Positions 12,300-24,172 of a stretch of DNA of 64,000 nt are shown here, in pieces (within the stretch, counting starts at the first letter, position 1; each line of letters starts with the position of its first letter). Made by a program: the position numbers and the translations under genes. Under the pieces are notes generated by a model. The model saw nothing but the letters and a program-made list of their open reading frames with translations. It had not been told where the DNA came from and made no database searches. The DNA is taken from positions 2,541,826 through 2,605,825 of the forward strand of contig JAMWFC010000116.1 in NCBI GenBank assembly GCA_027475525.1, in the 5' to 3' direction. The stretch is from Macrolepiota albuminosa (lineage: Eukaryota > Basidiomycota > Agaricomycetes > Agaricales > Agaricaceae).

Positions 12300-13875
12300 A
12301 TGATGTCACTCGGGATCTGCCGGTCCATAAGTAAAGTCGTCGCAGCGTGGCATCGCCCAATGCCGCGCAGACTGTCTGTCCGTCCGCCCACCGACCCTGC
12401 CGTGCAGGCGTCCAGCACCCTCACCATCGTGCGCGTCGCCTCTCCCCCCAAACCCCACCACCACCGCCCTGACCGCCTCAGCTTTGCCCACGCCTCCTTC
12501 GGCCCGCCCTCTCCGCCCTCGTCCCCCCGTGCTCGCCCCTCATCGCCCGTCCCCCACCTGTCCTCAGACCAGCTCGTCAGTCTTGCCCGCACATCCACCC
12601 GCTGCCCGCCCGCCACCGCCTCGACCACCTTCACCCCTCTTCCCGACGACATTCTCCTGCCTTTTATCGATCGCCCCTCTGAAGTCGCCGCTCTCATCGC
12701 CACTCCCCCCTCTGCCAAACTCTTTTCCCTCCTCGAAAAGACCCTCGCTCCCGTCACAGAGCCCGCCACCGATCCCTCACTGTGGACCTATACCCAGCTC
12801 CGTCACCACCTCACTCATGTCTCTCGCCACCAGGCCTCTGATGCCGTCTGGGTCCTCCAGGCCCGCAGATGCATCATTTCCCATTCAGAGCTCATCTGGG
12901 AAAGAGTCAAGGGCGCATTGGGTGTCCCTCCTGAGCTCGATGTAGATTACGATCCCCATGATTGCGCCAGCTCCCACAGCAGCATCGACACCGACGAAAT
13001 ATCCGACGATCATGGTCGCTCTGCTCGAGGTCATTGGCCGGACTGGGACGCCATCATGGATTCTCCTCTTTACGCTCGCAGGCACTCTGGCCCAGGCTCT
13101 CCTGTCCTGCCCTTGTCCCTTTCCAGGCAGCAGGACCCTGTCTCTCCTGAACACCGTCCCGTCTCCCCATCAACCTTGCTTTCCATCGAACCCCTCCTCA
13201 CCACTCAGCCCCACTCTGACCCTGGAGCACCCGGTCTCGGAGATATCCAAGAAACCGCCGAAGAAGACGAAGAACAAGATCAAGAACCAGAACAAGAATC
13301 CCACGACCCACACCTTGTCACCCCTTCTAGCATCCACGGTCTCCGCATCTCTACCACCCGTGTCTCACTCTCCGACCTCTCAGGCTCCGTGTCCTCTGAC
13401 CGCCCGCTCTCCCCCATCGCCAGCTCGGGTTCCTTGCCCCAGCCTCTCTCCCCCATCTCCCCACTCCCACCTTACGTCTACCCCGCTCCGCGCTCCCGTC
13501 CTCCCTCGGGCACATTCGTCCGTCCCCAGCTGGGTTCATACGGCCCCGGCAGCCCACCTCGCGTGTTCCGCCGTTCAGGCTCGTCCGGGTCGTTGATGTC
13601 CCTCAGAGGTCACGCGGGAGACCACGAGGGCGATGGGTACGCGTCTGACGGCGGACACGACCGAAGCCCGCTTTTTCCCAGCAGTTTTGCGAGGTTGAGT
13701 GCAGAGCCTACTTTGACGCATGGGTGAGTCGTTCATACGTCGTAATAATAGGTTGTGTTGGTTGACTGGTAATAGGGAATCTCCACACAAGCAGGGTGCT
13801 ACTGGGGGCAGTGTGTCGGGGTATAAGCGCCTCAGTTGGGGCACGCATCCGGCTGTGGCTACGAGTAAAGAATAA
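12300..13875 (+). CDS. Hypothetical basidiomycete protein, Ser/Pro-rich
   Basis: A long open frame in a GC-rich region, with one supported intron (13724-13775) that joins to a terminal exon ending KRLSWGTHPAVATSKE at a TAA at 13873. The N-terminal part is Pro/Ser/Arg-rich. A structured segment follows (about 12600-12960, beginning LPDDILLPFIDRPSEVAALI) with several predicted helices. The rest is low-complexity Ser/Pro with one acidic run EEDEEQDQEPEQE. No known domain is recognised. The first ATG lies only 16 bp after the Isd11 stop, so a later start at 12360 (MPRRLSVRPP) is equally possible. Confidence 0.65.
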
Positions 13876-14038
13876 GAAAAAAAAGCTCTGGTTGATAAGA
13901 TGTAATTTTGGTGTACGGAATATACAAGTTGGGTCCACAAAACGTGTGACGTCACGCGTCAAACCACCAGGTCTCAAAGCCGTTGCGTTTACGGTGGGGA
14001 CAAGATGTCTCCAAGGTCCTTTTGGATTAACCTCAGCC

Positions 14039-15189
14039 TCAGAAGCACTGAGTTGCTCTCAGATCATCCGCATCGTGAGAAAACTTGTATTCAGGTAACC
14101 TACAGCGAAGCATTTGGGAATAATTATACACAAGGCTATTGTTTGCCTTTACCTACTTGGTACACAATGCACATTTACAAGTTATGCCATACTTTGCGAG
14201 TAACACTTTACGTTCCTTTCTGGTAAGTGAGCTGTCGTCAATGTAAGAAATTGTAATTTCTTCGTCCTTTGCGAGGGGACAGAGAGCGCGGATTTGCATC
14301 GAGAACGAACGGACGTCGAAATCCCAAATTGCGTTGGGCGTGCACCTATAATAAATCGAGTCAGAACTCGCTTTCACGTAGAGGTATTCCCGTACTTGTG
14401 ATTGATACGAGAAACAAGTTTGAATATCGCAGCATTCCTAAACCTTTCCTTCCCATCTGCGCTATTGATCACAACAGACAACGCGTTCATCTCCATGCGA
14501 TCCAAAATAGGACCTAGCCCCTCTTTCCTCCCATGTGTTTTGAAAGCGTAAAACGCCTGCTTGTCTTCATCCGACAGGCGATCAAGACACTTCTCAAGCA
14601 ACATGTTGTACTGACGCATTTGCAACTGCATGACCTGTGCAGACGAAGCCTGCAAACCAGGAGGCATGTTCAGGGGTACGCCAAACGCCACAGCGGGGAT
14701 GAGGAACAACGGTCGTTCGGCAACGACGAGGTCGCCCGTGTTGATCTTGCAAGACGCGAACATGCCTCCTGGGCCTGCACCCCCGTTTGCCGAATCTGGA
14801 TCTGGATTCACTACTCTGTATCTCGTCGGCGTGGGGCTGGGAATCGCACAGGGAAACCCGGGCGTCGACAGAATTGCGAGTTCCTGGAGCCGGCCTTGGA
14901 ACACGCAGAGAGAGTATGGTCCGCTTTGCTGGAAGAGGAGAGGATGCGGCGGTGGTGGTGGCATCATGGTGCATTTGAACTCGTCGTCTGCCTGTGGCGA
15001 AGCCCCGGGGGTGTCGTAGCGGCAATCTGTGTAGGCGCAAATGAATGATGGAGTGGGTCCATACACATACATATAGGCTATGACGTACGTACGTGGGTGA
15101 GCGAATACTTTTTGGCTGGAGTGTACCTGTACCGGCGCCACGGGGGGTTTAGGTTTCTTGGTCTTGTCATTGAGGAATCCACGTTTCAT
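14039..15189 (-). CDS. SET domain protein (putative lysine methyltransferase)
   Basis: The frame from 15189 carries a Pro-rich start and then VNPDPDSANGGAGPGGMFAS, DLVVAERPLFLIPAV and a helical insert. The hallmark SET region follows: RINH joined across an intron to SCTPNAIWDFD, then KDEEITISYID, with a post-SET CKCALC cysteine cluster. This is the layout of fungal SET proteins that methylate histone or non-histone lysines with S-adenosylmethionine. The frame meets a stop at 14153 unless an intron (donor GTAGGT) is used. Splicing to the next open stretch extends it to 14039, so the C terminus is uncertain. The target is unknown. Confidence 0.72.
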
Positions 15190-15653
15190 TGTGTGCAAGT
15201 TGGGTGGGTGTGGCCGATGGCGATGGCGATGTGAGAGCGTTTATGTTGGCTGTAAACAAAAACGAGACGCTTCTTTTCCAGTAATAATAATTCAGTTCTC
15301 CTGACAATAGTAGTTGAAAAATACGTGAAAAAAAATAGTTCGAGTGTTGCTTGTCTGCTACAATAGTGGCCTTGGCCTTTGGCCACAATCAAGCGACAAC
15401 CAGCCTTGTGCCATGACCAGGCCGCAGCAAGCCCAAAAATCACGCAACAAGACGATTCACAGTACACCATGAACGAGGAAAAAAATACACTTACGTGTGG
15501 GTTGGAGTGGAAGCGCTGAACCACGCACTGTCCATGTCAGCATTTCGAAGGAACGACGTGCGGCGTCAAGATAAGATAAGATCCTCGCGATTATATTTTC
15601 CAACAAATCGTATTGTGTGGGTCCCAAAAATCAAGCTTTTGCGTCACCCCCCC
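15190..15653. other. Divergent promoter region between SET gene and TRM82
   Basis: About 460 bp between two start codons on opposite strands. No coding potential stands out. An AT-rich stretch with A-runs lies near 15300-15345. It probably carries both 5' UTRs. Confidence 0.5.
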
Positions 15654-17578
15654 ATGTCGGTTTTTCCTATAACTCGGCTATTCCGCGGGGAGCGTCTCAC
15701 TGTAGCAATATCTGGGCCTAATATCCAAGTCCTTGACACATCGTATGGATCCACATTTTGTTCCTTTACGCGTCGATTAATGGCACATCAGCACGGGAGA
15801 TGTACAATCTAAAGTAACAGCCTCTGCTGGACCCGTCAGGTGCGCGGCGGTTGATCAAGGCTTCCGCTACCTCGCCACTGCGGGAGACGACAAGATACTC
15901 AAGATATGGGCGATCGAAGGTCTGAAACTAGTGAACGAACGGTAAAATCCAAAGTCTTACATGTCCCATCTACCATATCCTAAACCAACGAACTCTTAGC
16001 GAACTCCCGAAACGCCCAACCGCGATACTTTTCACGGCAGACGCAAAGACCATACTTGTCTCTGACAAGTTCGGCGACGTGTTCAGGTCACTTCTCTTGT
16101 TTCTCAGTATCAAAAGAACTTTTCGTCGTTCAACACAATATAGCACAGTTACGCGTTCGAATTCACGTCTTTGACGGAGAAGCAGAAGAAAGACGCTCTT
16201 TCCTCACACGAGAACCCGTCCGGCGGTTCCCTCGTTCTCGGACACACGTCTCTCCTCAACGCGTTCGTCCTGAGCCACGACGAGAGATACATCATCACTG
16301 CAGATCGCGACGAGCACATCCGCGTCAGCTGGTATCCGCAGGGGTACAATATCGAGATGTACTGCCTCGGTCACACAAAGTAAGTAAACAAAAACCACCA
16401 TCCTATAATAATAACAACGAGTAACTGATCCAGCGACGCGGCGCAGATTCGTCTCGTGCGTTCATAATCCGGCTTTTGCGCCTGCGGAACTCGTGTCTGG
16501 TGGGGGCGACCCGATGCTGAAAATCTGGGACTGGATGTCCGGTATCGTCAAGCATGAAATACAGGTGTGGGATACCGTTGAGCCCTATATACGTATACGG
16601 AGCTCCAAGAGAAAGCGCGGGGCAGACGCCGAGGACGCTTCTGAGGCTAGGCGGAGGGGACGTGGTAAGAAGGCAAAGGCAAAAGGCAAGGCGAAGGCTG
16701 AAGCAGAAACCACTGACGCAGGAGAGACTCCTCCTGTCGCTGAGACTTCGGATGATACTCCCGCTGCACCTATAGACAATCCAGTCGGTGTGGAGGAGAA
16801 TGTGGAAAAGGTGCTTGTGATTAACAAGATTGAGACTACAGCATCGCGTCGTATAATTTTCAGTGCGGTGGGGTGAGTTTTTTTTCAATACCATGAAGCG
16901 GAAGTGGCTTTAATAGTGCTTCTAGTGCAACAGCACTGTTTTTGGTTGATTATCCAGGCGATGGGGTAGCTGCGGATATTCGTCCACTCGAACTAGGGCA
17001 ACCCGTTCTCGATTTTGTTGTTGCTCAAGACAACCGGATATGGGTGACTCTAGATGGCAACTGGGTTGACGGTACCGATCCCACGAATAAATGTTATTTT
17101 CTGGTTGTCGAGATTTCAGAATCTGGAGAGGTACAGCCTCCATCGTACATGTCGTATTTCTTTCTCACATCCCCTCCAGCTTTTGAAATCGACCTCCGAG
17201 TCACCCATTATCAACGCCTTGAACTCTACAATTCTGCTTCCAGGTAGGCATCGTACATTCTTCCCTAGTGATTCACTGACTAAATGAACTCCTACAGCCA
17301 CCGAGGATGACATTAAGAAATTGGAACTTTACATCGATCTAGTCGCTATGCCGAAAGGCTATGAAGCAGAAAATGACCTCGATGGCGACACCGCGCCACC
17401 GGAACCGGAAAAGCAGAGCAAACGGATACTTGGTCGGCTTAAAAACAAACAAAAGGTGATTCAAAAGGAACGAGAGTTGGCTGGTGCCGGAAACGATGGA
17501 ACTCAAGAACCTGATGTAAAAAAGGTCAAATCAAGTATTGACGATGGCGGACAGGACGTTAACATGGCAGAGGCATAA
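15654..17578 (+). CDS. TRM82: Trm82, WD40 subunit of tRNA (guanine-N7) methyltransferase
   Basis: Non-catalytic partner of Trm8; the pair makes m7G46 in tRNA. WD40 repeats are visible: RYLATAGDDKILKIWAIEGL, LVLGHTSLLNAFVLSHDERY, ITADRDEHIRVSWYPQGYNI with the family signature CLGHTKFVS, and LVSGGGDPMLKIWDWMSG. A Lys/Ala/Glu-rich insert (about 16600-16760) interrupts the propeller. The C-terminal helix region (LGRLKNKQKVIQKERELAG) is also typical. The first intron (GTATGG to CATCAG) joins DTS with TGDVQSKVTASAG. Several short introns follow. The start is the ATG at 15654 and the stop is at 17576-17578. Confidence 0.88.
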
Positions 17579-17612
17579 TACTGGTAAAATTTACACTTGA
17601 GGAAAATACATA

Positions 17613-19112
17613 TCAATCGGACTGGGAAGGAACATATTCCGACTTTGGGCGACTTCCAAGCTCCGTCTGCATGTGTGTCATTCAAAAGCAGCCATGGCAA
17701 TTGAAAAGAATCATACCTTTGCATAAATCTGCTCGATCCAGTGCATGTTTGCAATAGAATCCTCCCTATCCACCCACGTCTGAGCCGTACGTCCCTTGAC
17801 ACGATTAACAAAAGCCTCTAATTGGAACCGGTATGTCGTCCACCATGCCTCTCCCATCCCCTCCATCTTCCCATCTGCAAAGGTGTATACTTTTTCAATT
17901 CTTTTCTTTGTTTTCTTACCAGCGTCCTTTGTTGTCACCTTGATCGAATGGTAAAGAGTAGGCATAACAAAGTTGTAGACCTCAATCTCTCCGCCCTCGA
18001 GTATGATGTTTGCATTCACGAGTGGCATAGGAGGTATGATACCATATTTCAGAGGCATTGCGAGGTCGCATTCAAGCGACGCAGTTACATCGTTAGGAAG
18101 TGCAAGTGTTGCAGTAGTCCTGCGATCGATATTGGGTTTGAAAGACGGCGAAGAGTTGACCGGGATGAAAACGCTATATTCAGCAGAGATGACGGAAGTG
18201 GGATTGGAGGACGATAGATATCGAATGACGTTGAGAGTATAACAACCCATGTCCATGAGGCTACCCCCACCCAGAGCATAGTCGTACCTAATGTCAGTGG
18301 TCTTCGGTCCTAGTCCTTTGGGAACTGCGAGTGAAGCCGAAATATGTTTGATGCTCCCCAGCTCTTTGCTGTCGATGATGGCTTTGACGCGTTGTATGGC
18401 GGGATGGAAGCTGGGATGACCCAGAGTCAAACTCTGGCAACCATGATTAGAGCAAGAGGAACTCACCGATAGTGGAATGCCTCCAGAAGGATGAGTCCCT
18501 TTTTTTCGGCAAGGTCAAACATTTGACGAGTTTCTTCGGCAGTGTCTGCGGAGGGCTTTTCGAGGAGGACATGTTTTCCGGCCGCCAACGCCTTCATCGT
18601 CCATTCATAATGAAGACCATTGGGCAACTTGGGGATAATTTATTAAGAGATAGATGTATATGGCAGAAGAATCGATACACGTACAGGGTTATATATCGCG
18701 TCGATTTCAGGATCATCGATCAACTCTTGCAACTGTATGTCAGAGGCCAGTGACATTGACAGGCAGAAAACGCAGAGCGTTACCTTGATACCCATTAGGT
18801 CCTCCGTACGCCTTTTCAAAACCGTATTTTTGCGCAAACGCAGTCGCTTTGGCTTTGTCGCGCGCTGCTACAGCATAGAGGATTGTTTCTGGGTGATTTT
18901 TCACGGGAGAAACAATTGCTATTGGGGCAATTGTGGCTGCACCCAAGACCCCGAACTTGAGAGGCCTACTCTCCGGCGTAGACACAGCCTGGCATACAGG
19001 AGGATTCAGACCCTGCAGTAAGTAGAGACTATGTATATAAGAGGCTCCTTATCCAGGAAACTAATCACCATACCGTATAAATCCTCTTAATGAAGCCGAT
19101 TATGGAGCTCAT
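17613..19112 (-). CDS. Gfo/Idh/MocA-family oxidoreductase, dihydrodiol-dehydrogenase-like
   Basis: NAD(P)-dependent oxidoreductase with an N-terminal Rossmann fold (KFGVLGAATIAPIAIVSPVK), the conserved GKHVLLEKPSA motif with its catalytic Lys-Pro, and the C-terminal alpha/beta domain (GGGSLMDMGCYTLNVIRYL). The true start is probably the ATG at 19112. Its short exon (MSSIIGFIKRIYTGLNPP) splices through a GTATGG intron into the Rossmann exon. The last exon, joined after IEQIYAK, gives TELGSRPKSEYVPSQSD and stops at 17613. Family assignment is firm; the substrate is not known from sequence. Confidence 0.85.
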
Positions 19113-19507
19113 GGGAGTAAATTGACAGGATGTTGCGTTGCGAAACGTACATTTCTTAACCGATATTCCAGCTGATGAACACGCGACACAATTATAGTAC
19201 TTTATTTGTCAAGCGTTCTTCAGTGATTGGCTGAAGATTACCCTCTTACTTTGAGGAGAAGACTTGGACGACATAAACACTCAAAAATCGCAATAAAAGA
19301 TCATTGGGTAGCCCGTATGAAGGACCTCACCGGACAAAATTATAGTAATTGATTAAGTTTTTCAAGAGCTGAATTTCGATCAGAACTGTGCTTTTATCTA
19401 ATAACTTCAATTGTTGAATTTGATCCCAAATTTTTGATTTGATATTAAGTTCTCACGTTCTTGTTTGCTTTCGAGCTTTGATTTCGGACTTTAAATCTGT
19501 CTCTTAA

Positions 19508-19651
19508 TTAACGTACAAAGGATGTCGATGACCCTCTGTCGTTATGGTAAGGTCTCCATAAGATCTCTTGAACCGTTCCGTCGCGTGGATGTATGTGAAC
19601 AGGTCTTTCACTGCGTTGGGGTCGCTGAGTAAGCTGGCCATGGCATAGGTC
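19508..19651 (-). pseudogene. Short protein-like ORF, possible gene remnant
   Basis: Forty-seven codons beginning MASLLSDPNAVKDLFTYIHA and ending EGHRHPLYVN before a TAA. The amino acid composition looks like a real protein. No companion exon or domain is recognised and the surroundings are AT-rich noncoding sequence. It could be the last exon of a decayed gene or chance. Confidence 0.25.
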
Positions 19652-20205
19652 CTCACCTGATTGACAATGAATTAATGACACGTCATACACGATATATTAT
19701 AGTAACTGTTGGGGGTACCAGAAGACAGAATGGTGCTTGCTGACACATATGCTATTCTCTCTGGAAAACAATGGGGATTGTTATCAATGGCATGCAATTT
19801 TGTCATGTGTAACTTGACAGGTTCAAGGGATGGCTATCTTTAGCCTCACGATGCAATATCGTCTCGTCGTCCAGAACAAATGTCATTTGTCATGCTTCCC
19901 TCAAACGCCCCAGGACTATGATCAATTTTGTATCAGAAACCTGTGATCTCGCTGCTCAAGGTATCGGTATACATGAATTTAGCGTTTCTCGGCGTCGATT
20001 CTCTGATGTCCAACTTATTTGGCCAGATTGCGCTTGCGTTTACAGGAGCACATTGCACATGCTACAATTTTGTACATCCGTTGTGGACATCATCCACAAA
20101 GTCTCCACTAGAATGATTACCGGAAGTGCAGCTGGACGTTACTCTCCTATGGACGTGCTGCATCGACTCCTAGAACACTTGTGCCCTCAGCTTCCAAAAA
20201 AGGCC

Positions 20206-20283
20206 TGAGCCGAAATCATGAGCCGAAATTGCAAGCCGAAATCCCAAGCCGAAAGCACAAGCTGAAGTCAACAGCTGAAAATA
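20206..20283. repeat. Degenerate 13-bp tandem repeat, six units
   Basis: Successive 13-mers share the core AGCCGAAA or AGCTGAAx: TGAGCCGAAATCA, TGAGCCGAAATTG, CAAGCCGAAATCC, CAAGCCGAAAGCA, CAAGCTGAAGTCA, ACAGCTGAAAATA. It is a small minisatellite in noncoding sequence with no known function. Confidence 0.8.
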
Positions 20284-21542
20284 AGCAGCCAAAACAAATA
20301 CTGCTATACAAATACCAGAATCATCGTGAGAAAAATTCCATCTCAAAAAGTGGAGAAATCTAGTCAAAATCAGGTCAAAATCCGGGTGCAAATACATATT
20401 TCCCTTGGGAAAATTTTGTCCGGTCAGGTGCACCAAAAGCCCGAGAGAATAAACGTACATACTACAAGGGCAAGATCATAAACTTTTCAACAAGCCGAGA
20501 TAATTGGAAACAAACGACACCCTTTAAATTTCAACATTCATTAGTACAAATATTCAGTCCCACCTTATCACAATGAAGAGTGCGCGACAGGAAGTGTTGT
20601 TTGGAGTGAGTCTGGGTGTTTTATCGGCAGAATAAGAGAAATAAATTAGATACCCGATGTGTCCCGAGTCAATGTCTGAGATGATAACTTCATCTTCCCC
20701 GTGTCGCGCTTGTGATTCAGAGGATGTTGGGATAGAACGTGAAGTCATAAGGCAAGCTGAGGTGTCGACAGACTAGTTTGAAGGAAATTATATAGAATAC
20801 TACATATCAATCAGACGAGAGAGATTTGAGGTAACGAAAAGTGAATGTCTCCCGAGTCATTCCCACTGCTGACATACAAGAGAGTATCCGAAAAAGGAAA
20901 AGGCAGAGGTCCGTGTCAGTTACCCGCCTTAGCTTATTGCTCAAACCTTTAGGGTCCTCGAATTTAAACTCACACGCTTTGATCTCCGTCAACCTGAACT
21001 CAGATTCATCAGTGACAACTTTAACTGATTTGGTTGAGTGGTCACGGAGGCACGATGGACATCCAAAAGCATTCTAATGGTTGATTGATCAATCATGAAT
21101 TTCAGAAGTCATAATCCTTCCGAATCGTGTCCCTTTTCGCTCAGTATGCTGCCGATTCATTGCGCCACACAACCATCTATCTGTTGGTCACTGATCACAG
21201 AATGGCGCTAGCAGATGTTAGTCTCTCAGAACGTTATGCGTGGGTTTCTGCATCGGCCCTGTCATAATTTTATTCTCTTACAGGTCAAAGGATGTGTGTG
21301 GGCATTGATGGTTTAACTGGTGTACGTGATAGAATGAGCAATGGCGCTTCGTAGCTACGTTCATTTTAACCGATATTTCAGTGATGTGAATAGATAGCTC
21401 CTTCCGTTTAAACAAGTTCATTTCAGAGATATCTCACGTCATATGGAGTAATTGACTACATCATTCACGATTGAAACAAACAAAGTCCTGTTATACGCGC
21501 TGAAAAGAGCTGAGACGTCAATCAACAACGAAGCTCAACCAA

Positions 21543-22923
21543 TTACCAAATCCCGGGCCACTGGCTGAGATTAGCAGGGTTCATCCACTCCGTGATTCCA
21601 TAGGACTCGTACTGTTGTCCGCCGACGTCGTAGCCTCCAGTGTATTTTGCAATCCAACGGTGGTAAATGCTGGCAGTAGGATTCGCAGCGATGTTAGTTG
21701 CATGGAACGAGACATTTTTGCCTTCAGGCAAGAGAAAAACCACGCGAAACTCAGTCGGTGCAATGACGTTGCTATCAACAACCTGGCCAATTGGGATGAT
21801 CATCGAATTATCAGTTATTCGCGTCCCGATGATGTTGCACTGGCTTGCTACAAATTCACCCTCGTAGCTGGAATGGCCAGAGTTGATGGAGTTGGTGCCA
21901 TTGGTCGGGCTTCCGCTGAAAGTGACAAACGACCACGGCCCAACCTGGGCAATGAGGGCATACCATGACTTGATGAAGTCATTCATGGCGTTTGGTCCCC
22001 AGTTGGAATCCTTATAGCCTGAACCATCGAAACGACATACCATGACTTGATGAAGTCATTCATGGCGTTTGGTCCCCAGTTGGAATCCTTATAGCCTGAA
22101 CCATCGAAACGAACAAGTTTACTGCCGACTAAGACATCAACGGTCGAAGGACCACCTAAGTGTGCGGTAATTAGCAGATGAAACGTCTGTTGACGGAAAT
22201 TATGACACTTACTGGGGATCGTGATACGCCACCCTGTTTTTTTAAAGAGAATCTCCTCCGCGGCGGTTAACTCGCGTCCATCTGAAACCAGATCATCGAA
22301 GAAAGGGGAATCGGAAAGACCGGTACCACCACATCCAGTCCGAGCAGAGCTTTCAGTATTAATTTCGATAGTTCCAGTCAAATAGAGAGTGTTAAGAAAA
22401 ACCGAAAACTTCTTGATCCGGGGTGGCGATGAAGGTAATCTCATTGTTACCCCAGCTTCCAATGGTGACACCGGAATCGTCGGGATATACTGAAGATGTA
22501 TTGAACACCATGGTTTGTGCGAAAGGAAGGCCGTCTTGGTCGAATCCATTGATTTCAACGGGATATAGTGGAATATTAGAAGACCCAAATTGGAAAGTAT
22601 TGCCTGTTTAACCTGAGCAATAATGGCCAACCTACTGTGGACAAAGTTGACCAACCGTGCTTAAGAACTACTTCAATTGATGGGGGCACACCATTCGGGG
22701 CAGGCGTCTGACTGACGACTTGTGTGTACCAGGAATCAATAGCGCGGTTGTCTGCTGTAACGTCAATGTGCGGTCCTTCCCAATTGCTCAAGTTAGCCGC
22801 AACGGAAAATTGAAGTACTTCGGAAGTAATCGACTATCAGTCTGGTATTTTCACGATTTAACCAATAACATTGAGCTTACGCAAAGATCCAACAAGGAAA
22901 ACGGGGGCAAAAGTACCAAACAT
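21543..22923 (-). CDS. Putative secreted protein of unknown family
   Basis: A splice near 22880-22800 joins MFGTFAPVFLVGSL to LLQFSVAANLSNWEGPHI, which gives a good signal peptide. Downstream pieces are rich in Asn, Ser, Thr, Gly and aromatic residues, for example NAMNDFIKSWYALIAQVGPW and IYHRWIAKYTGGYDVGGQQY, and contain several N-x-S/T sites. This fits an extracellular enzyme or lectin-like protein, but I do not recognise the family. The exact 77-bp duplication at 21959-22112 breaks the frame. A second shift near 22420, in a T-run, also interrupts it. These look like sequence errors, but a true pseudogene is possible. Confidence 0.55.
21959..22112. repeat. Exact tandem duplication, period 77 bp (join B)
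   Basis: Bases 21959-22035 equal 22036-22112 exactly, inside the putative secreted-protein gene. Collapsing one copy gives an unbroken frame through GSKLVRFDGSGYKDSNWGPN. Confidence 0.97.
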
Positions 22924-24172
22924 TGATGGATATATGAAGGCGACGTGGGTAGGTTCTTCCGAGGCAGGTGCCAGATGGTGATGTTTCTTTTATACACCCT
23001 CAGGCGCGCAGGCGCTAAAAGCGATACCGCTAGACACGTTGGATAACGGAATCAAGTTGGACTGAACACGCATGCCAAGCACGAAGCTATGTCCTTGTAT
23101 GAAAAGTAATATTCGAGTCACCCGTCGTATCCACATGTCAGACGTTCAAGAAGGTTTATCGAGACAAGGGGAGATCCTTGAGGCAAAATCGTAGACATAA
23201 ATGTTCTTGTAGGAACCAAGTTTCAATATGATTAGTTACACAGCTTTCAGGCTGTGTTCACGGCGCACATCAATACATGTCCGACATGATCGAGGTATAG
23301 AGGGGCGGGCGGGTCCGGTAGAACCATAGCATGTGGTGATGATGACGAAAGATTGCGTTGTGCAAAAGAGCGAAACGAATCTGTTTGCGGTTCATGTCCT
23401 CATTTAAAGTCATCTCCAAAGGAAAAAAGTAATGCAAAAATTGAAGGCAAGTTTGAACTTGGCGCGACGTTGATTGATATACATGTAGCAATGCACGAGC
23501 AGAGCATCCTAGCGATTTAATGCATGATCGGAAGAAGCTTTCGGATCGTGTCAGTAAGACTGACTCAGGAGATTGGTCTACCGGTTGAGAAATGCGTTTA
23601 CTTCCTGACCAGTGCAATCTGCAGTCGCATGTCAAGCACACCACCTAGACTGAGGGAGTACGACAGATCCGTTATGAGATGATAAGAAAGGGTTCGAGAT
23701 CACGAGATTTTTCCGAGACTTTGCTAGTGACTAGATCCAAGTCGAAAGTCTGGTATGGAATTACGACGTTTGCCTTCAATTTGGTCTTGATAGCTCATTC
23801 ATATGCAGAGAACTTCGTGAATGGGAGGTACTACATCTAAGCACACATGTCAAGATGGATGTCGAGCTGCGTCCGAGGAGCAGATCTCCAAGGGGATTTG
23901 CGGATCCGGTGCAAGGTTATCCAGGTCATAGAGAAGCCCGCGCTGCGAAAACGAGAGAGTTTACTAGAACTAGTCGTAGCGAGTGGTTCAAGAACATAGG
24001 CCCGTAGCAGAAGCCCGCGCTGCGAAAACGAGAGAGTTTACTAGAACTAGTCGTAGCGAGTGGTTCAAGAACATAGGCCCGTAGCTCAGCTCACACTAAA
24101 GTAGCGGGAATTGTTATGTAATCAATAAATTAATAGCAATATCCTAAATTGGCATCTGCTTTAGTGATTACT
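22924..24172. other. Intergenic region with duplication C
   Basis: About 1.25 kb between the secreted-protein gene and PAF1, divergently arranged. Apart from the 77-bp duplication at 23932-24085, no gene or element is recognised. The longest ORF (23270-23644, minus) has no protein-like features. Confidence 0.5.
23932..24085. repeat. Exact tandem duplication, period 77 bp (join C)
   Basis: Bases 23932-24008 equal 24009-24085 exactly, in noncoding sequence upstream of PAF1. It has the same unit length as the other joins. Confidence 0.97.

Larger units (their letters stand above)
19113..21542. other. Gene-poor AT-rich region
   Basis: About 2.4 kb with no confident gene. It contains a 47-codon protein-like ORF near 19508-19650, a degenerate 13-bp tandem repeat at 20206-20283, and a short motif near 19160-19190 (TTAACCGATATT) that recurs near 21365. 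The rest is short ORFs without domain features. It may hold decayed sequence. Confidence 0.5.

Noticed and set aside
23270..23644. 124-codon minus-strand ORF in the gene-poor region
   Set aside because: Composition looks random, no domain or splice partners, and no likely start context.
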